From assembly GCF_009649845.1 (NCBI RefSeq), contig NZ_WJIE01000004.1, positions 434,001 to 498,000 on the forward strand: a stretch of 64,000 nt of DNA. The letters are read 5' to 3'. Below, in pieces: positions 60,971-64,000 of the stretch (positions are counted from its first letter, which is position 1; the number at the start of each line of letters is the position of its first letter). The notes under the pieces are model-generated. The model was not told the DNA's origin. It saw nothing but the letters and a program-made list of their open reading frames with translations, and did no database searches. Source of the DNA: Polyangium spumosum. GTDB lineage: Bacteria; Myxococcota_A; Polyangia; Polyangiales; Polyangiaceae. A program made the position numbers and the translations under genes.

Positions 60971-61507
60971 GTGCAAATCGGAAGCAGGTGGGCGGCGCTG
61001 GCAGGGCTCTGCATGGCCCTCGCGTTCGGATCGGGCTGCACGGGGGCCACGGTGGCGGCGAGGGTCCCCGTCGGATATGGCTCGGTCTACGGGTATTCGG
61101 TCGTCGATCCGGGCGGCGTCCCGTACGATATTTACAATTACCCGAGTTATTTCTGGAACGGGTCGTACGCCTACCTCGTCGGCTCGTCCTGGTATTATCC
61201 CCATGGCGGCAACTGGGTGGTCTTCCAGGATGAGCCCTGGGATCTCTACCAGTACCGGAGATCCCGGCCGGTCCAGGTCGCGCCGCCCGCCGCGCGATAT
61301 CCGGCGTATCGGGAGTATTACCCCCCGCCGCGGCGGTATCGCGCGCCGGACGTGCGGACCTATCCCGCGTATCGCGCGCCGAGGTACCAGACGCGGCCGC
61401 CCGTCCAGACGGCGCCTCCGGCCTATCGACGGCCTGCGGACGTGCAGGTCGCGCCGCCGCGCTCGCGGGGCAACGTGCAATCGGCGCCGCCTGCGCCGCG
61501 GCGGTAA
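60971..61507 (+). CDS. Tyr/Pro/Arg-rich lipoprotein
   Basis: 178 residues from GTG 60971. Signal and lipobox FGSGC at residue 23. A short domain with repeated Tyr and Trp (YDIYNYPSYFWNGSYAYLV, WYYPHGGNW) is followed by 90 residues rich in Pro, Arg and Tyr (PPAYRRPADVQVAPP). It resembles YXWGXW-type envelope lipoproteins of myxobacteria. Function unknown. Confidence 0.65.
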   Translation: MQIGSRWAALAGLCMALAFGSGCTGATVAARVPVGYGSVYGYSVVDPGGVPYDIYNYPSYFWNGSYAYLVGSSWYYPHGGNWVVFQDEPWDLYQYRRSRPVQVAPPAARYPAYREYYPPPRRYRAPDVRTYPAYRAPRYQTRPPVQTAPPAYRRPADVQVAPPRSRGNVQSAPPAPRR

Positions 61508-61572
61508 GCGCGCGGGGGGCGTATCGCGGCGCGTGGAGGTGGGGTAACATCACGCGGCCTCCCGGGCCGACC

Positions 61573-64000
61573 ATGAACGACATCGCCACGCACTCCCCCG
61601 CGCCCGAGCGCGCGAACCCCACGCCCCGCGTCCGTATCGACGTCATCTCCACGGTGGTCCAGCGCGCCCTGCCGAACGGCGTGCGCATGGAGATCCGCCC
61701 GCCGCGCGTGGTCACGGCGGCGTGGGATCAGGCGCTGCCGCTCTTCGAAGGCTGGATGCAGAGCGCCGAGCTACGCGTCCGCGTCTCGGGCCTCGCCGAG
61801 GGCCCGTTCTTCGCGGCGCTCGAGATCGAGGGCGAGAAGGTCGGCTCCGCGGTCGCGGCTTCGATCGGCGCTCCCCCGGGCGAGGCGGGCGCGGGTCCGC
61901 TCTCGTCGTTCTCGATCGAGCTCGTCGTGCCGCTCGTGCTGCTCGCGCCCCACGCTGGGAAACGTTGCGCGCTCCGGCTGATCCTCTCGCCGCACGGCTC
62001 GCTCGCGGGCGCGCGCAAGGTGACGCTCGCGCGGACGTGGTTCGTGGGCATCCCGGGTTACGGGCCGCTGCTCTCGGCGCTGGATCTGCTCGAGTCGACG
62101 GACTCGGTCCTCGTCGACGCGCCCGAGCGGCGGCTCTTCGATCTGCAGAACCCCGAGGAGGGCCTCTGGATCGGCACGGGCAAGTGGCGCCTGCGGCTGT
62201 TTGCGGACTGGGCCAAGATCGAAGGCGAGCCCTTCGTGATCGACACCAAGCCCTCGCACGTCTTTCACCGCTTCCAGCGTGACGACGACGCGCCCGCCGT
62301 GGTCGTCGAGGACGCGACGCGGCGCGCGGGCGGGCGGCGTACGTACACCGAGCTCGTGCTCGACGCGTCGCACCCCGACCTCCTGCCAATCCCCGAGGAA
62401 GGCAAGGACATCCCGCTCGATCTCACGGTCGAACACGCGCTCACCTACGGCGAGCACGCGGGCGTGTGCACGTGGCACGCGGCGCTGCCCGTGCGCCTGC
62501 GGGATCCACGTCCGCTCTTGAAGTCGTTCCAGCGCCTCTCCGCGGTGGGCATCGATTTCGGGACGACGGCGACGGTCGCGGCGCTCTACCAGAAGGGCTA
62601 TCGCGCGCTGCTCCGGCTCGGCAGCGGCAGCGCGCCGGCCGAGAAATCGGCGGAGAACCCGACGTTTTTGCTCGTCGAGGATCACGAGCGGCTCTGGGCC
62701 GAGGCGGCGCGTGTCGCGGCGAACGACACGCGTTTCCCGAACCTCCTGCGTATCGTGCGCGGCAGCCACGCGGCGCGCGAGGCGATGACGGACTCGCCAA
62801 ACGCGGTCGTGCCCGAGCTGAAGAGCCTGCCCGAGCGCGTGCTCAGCCTCGATCAGTCGCCGCAGCTCCGCGATCGTGAGCGTCGCAAGGACTTCTTGCT
62901 CGACGAGGGCCGCGTGCGCGTCCTCGTGCGCGCCTACGCGTACCTGCTCTCGCGCGCGATCAACCGGCCGGGGCAGGACGTGTACCTGCGCTACTGGCTC
63001 ACGCACCCGGCGAAGTTCGACGAGCGCTCGCGCAAGCTGCTCGAGGAGGAGATCCGCCGCGGGATCCTGCTCGGCATCCCGGAGGGCATCCCGGCCGAGG
63101 AGGTCGTGGTGGAGATGAGCGCGAGCGAGCCCGAGGCGTTCGCGGCCGAGGTTTGTCCGGAGCTCGCGACGTACCCCGAGCTCGAGCCCGTGATCTCGAA
63201 GTTCGGCGAGATGCGCTTCGCGGTCTTCGACTTCGGCGGCGGCACGCTCGACATCGCCTGCGGCCGCTTCCGGCCCGCGACGGACGCGGAGGCGGAGGAG
63301 CTCGGCAGCCGCACGGTGATCGAGACGCTCCAGGTGAGCGGCGACGATCACCTCGGCGGCGACTACCTGACGCACGAGCTCGTGTGGCTCACGCATCAGC
63401 ACGACAAGCACCTGCCCGAGATGGAGGACAAGGAGGTGCCGATGATGCGTCCGCAGACGGTGCCGCCGAACAACCTCGCGAACAAGCCGCACCTCTACAA
63501 GCGGAGCCTCGCCGGGCGGCAGAACCGCTACCGCTTCGAGCGCGAGCTCGGCCTCGAGGCCGTGAAGTTCGCCCCGGAGAACGAGCCGCGCCGCGCGGCG
63601 GATCTCTCCGCGGCGCGCCTCGACGGCAGCGAGGTGCGGCTCGAGTCGCTGGCGACGGACGTGCCGGCGCTCCACGCGAAGCTGAAGGAGCACCTGCAGA
63701 CGCGTATCCGCGACGGCGTGAAGCTCATGAAGAGCATGCTCGCGATCGCGCCCTGGGGGAGCGAAGGGGACTGGCGCGAGCAAGGCGTGACCATCCTGCT
63801 CGCGGGTAACTCGTCGCGCAGCGCGTTCGTGGAGCAGGCGCTCGCGGACGAGCTCGGGATCCCGGGTTTGAAGGTCTGGCGGCCCGGCAGCAGTGATCCT
63901 TTCCAGCAGGTCGTTCTCTACGAGACGCCGCAGCGCACCGAGCGCGGCGTGACCATCGTGGGCGTGACGCCGAAGACGGCCGTGGCACTCGGCGCGCTGA
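61573..64000 (+). CDS. Hsp70-like protein (partial at right edge)
   Basis: At least 809 codons remain open to the window end. The first 320 residues are beta-rich and unlike DnaK. Then comes an Hsp70/actin ATPase: VGIDFGTTATV (phosphate 1), FAVFDFGGGTLDIA (phosphate 2), and ILLAGNSSRSAFV near residue 740 (adenosine site, replacing the usual GGxSR). A divergent Hsp70 with an N-terminal extension, probably specialised. No J-domain partner in view. Confidence 0.85.
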   Translation, partial: MNDIATHSPAPERANPTPRVRIDVISTVVQRALPNGVRMEIRPPRVVTAAWDQALPLFEGWMQSAELRVRVSGLAEGPFFAALEIEGEKVGSAVAASIGAPPGEAGAGPLSSFSIELVVPLVLLAPHAGKRCALRLILSPHGSLAGARKVTLARTWFVGIPGYGPLLSALDLLESTDSVLVDAPERRLFDLQNPEEGLWIGTGKWRLRLFADWAKIEGEPFVIDTKPSHVFHRFQRDDDAPAVVVEDATRRAGGRRTYTELVLDASHPDLLPIPEEGKDIPLDLTVEHALTYGEHAGVCTWHAALPVRLRDPRPLLKSFQRLSAVGIDFGTTATVAALYQKGYRALLRLGSGSAPAEKSAENPTFLLVEDHERLWAEAARVAANDTRFPNLLRIVRGSHAAREAMTDSPNAVVPELKSLPERVLSLDQSPQLRDRERRKDFLLDEGRVRVLVRAYAYLLSRAINRPGQDVYLRYWLTHPAKFDERSRKLLEEEIRRGILLGIPEGIPAEEVVVEMSASEPEAFAAEVCPELATYPELEPVISKFGEMRFAVFDFGGGTLDIACGRFRPATDAEAEELGSRTVIETLQVSGDDHLGGDYLTHELVWLTHQHDKHLPEMEDKEVPMMRPQTVPPNNLANKPHLYKRSLAGRQNRYRFERELGLEAVKFAPENEPRRAADLSAARLDGSEVRLESLATDVPALHAKLKEHLQTRIRDGVKLMKSMLAIAPWGSEGDWREQGVTILLAGNSSRSAFVEQALADELGIPGLKVWRPGSSDPFQQVVLYETPQRTERGVTIVGVTPKTAVALGAL

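Overview
The window is very GC-rich and its genes are short-spaced, often overlapping by ATGA or GTGA. It carries many lipoproteins with Gly- or Pro/Ala-rich linkers, an AgmX/PglI-type C-terminal domain, a MYXO-CTERM-like sorting signal, Ser/Thr protein kinases, a very large kinase/ATPase/histidine-kinase hybrid and Hcp genes. Together these point to the chromosome of a myxobacterium, most likely of the Polyangia/Sorangium side. This is inferred from gene content and composition only.

Region 1 (1-5903) is the most unusual part. It is a dense + strand tRNA array: 21 recognisable tRNA genes plus one tRNA-like hybrid, decoding Tyr, Lys, Asn, Glu x2, His, Asp, Ala, Gly, Arg x2, Pro x2, Leu x3 and Ser x4. 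The array runs off the left edge. Inside it lie a Ro60/TROVE gene (rsr), a free-standing Y-RNA-like hairpin directly after tRNA-Asp, a tRNA whose anticodon loop is replaced by the same kind of hairpin, an HNH endonuclease and a small membrane protein. The hairpins share a stem ending in GG followed by TTATCG. The array ends against a converging gene for a stub of RNA polymerase beta prime that keeps the sigma-binding clamp helices but lacks the catalytic region.

Region 2 (5981-21176) is mostly ordinary chromosome: hydrolase, PLP aminotransferase, a GT-C-like membrane protein, isoaspartyl peptidase, two Hcp paralogues, enoyl-CoA hydratase and acyl-CoA dehydrogenase, and several lipoproteins, one resembling copper type II monooxygenases. 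A 440-base untranslated stretch with strong hairpins, a 17-codon ORF and a very strong terminator (12667-13107) looks like an undescribed RNA.

Region 3 (21294-31769) is a translationally coupled operon: a Ser/Thr kinase; a pseudokinase-TM-pentaheme cytochrome fusion; a double cyclic-nucleotide-binding/ferredoxin/membrane protein; a tetraheme/ferredoxin/flavoprotein fusion; and, 57 bases later, a secreted vWA protein. It reads as a regulated electron conduit from the periplasm to cytoplasmic iron-sulfur and flavin centres.

Region 4 (31777-57767) holds mltG, an AgmX-like lipoprotein, a two-gene cytochrome bd-superfamily oxidase with a fused cytochrome c, an ECF sigma factor, a zwf/opcA-pgl fusion/glk operon, a Cys-rich repeat lipoprotein, a carotenoid oxygenase, the 1834-residue signalling hybrid, an RsbR-like PAS-STAS protein with its small partner, and an NTAQ1-type N-terminal glutamine amidohydrolase.

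Region 5 (57933-59016) is a decayed interval: seven and a half in-phase 43-bp tandem repeats built on a 16-bp palindrome, then truncated peroxiredoxin and LysR genes. The window closes with a MYXO-CTERM-like surface protein, a lipoprotein and an Hsp70-like protein that runs off the right edge.
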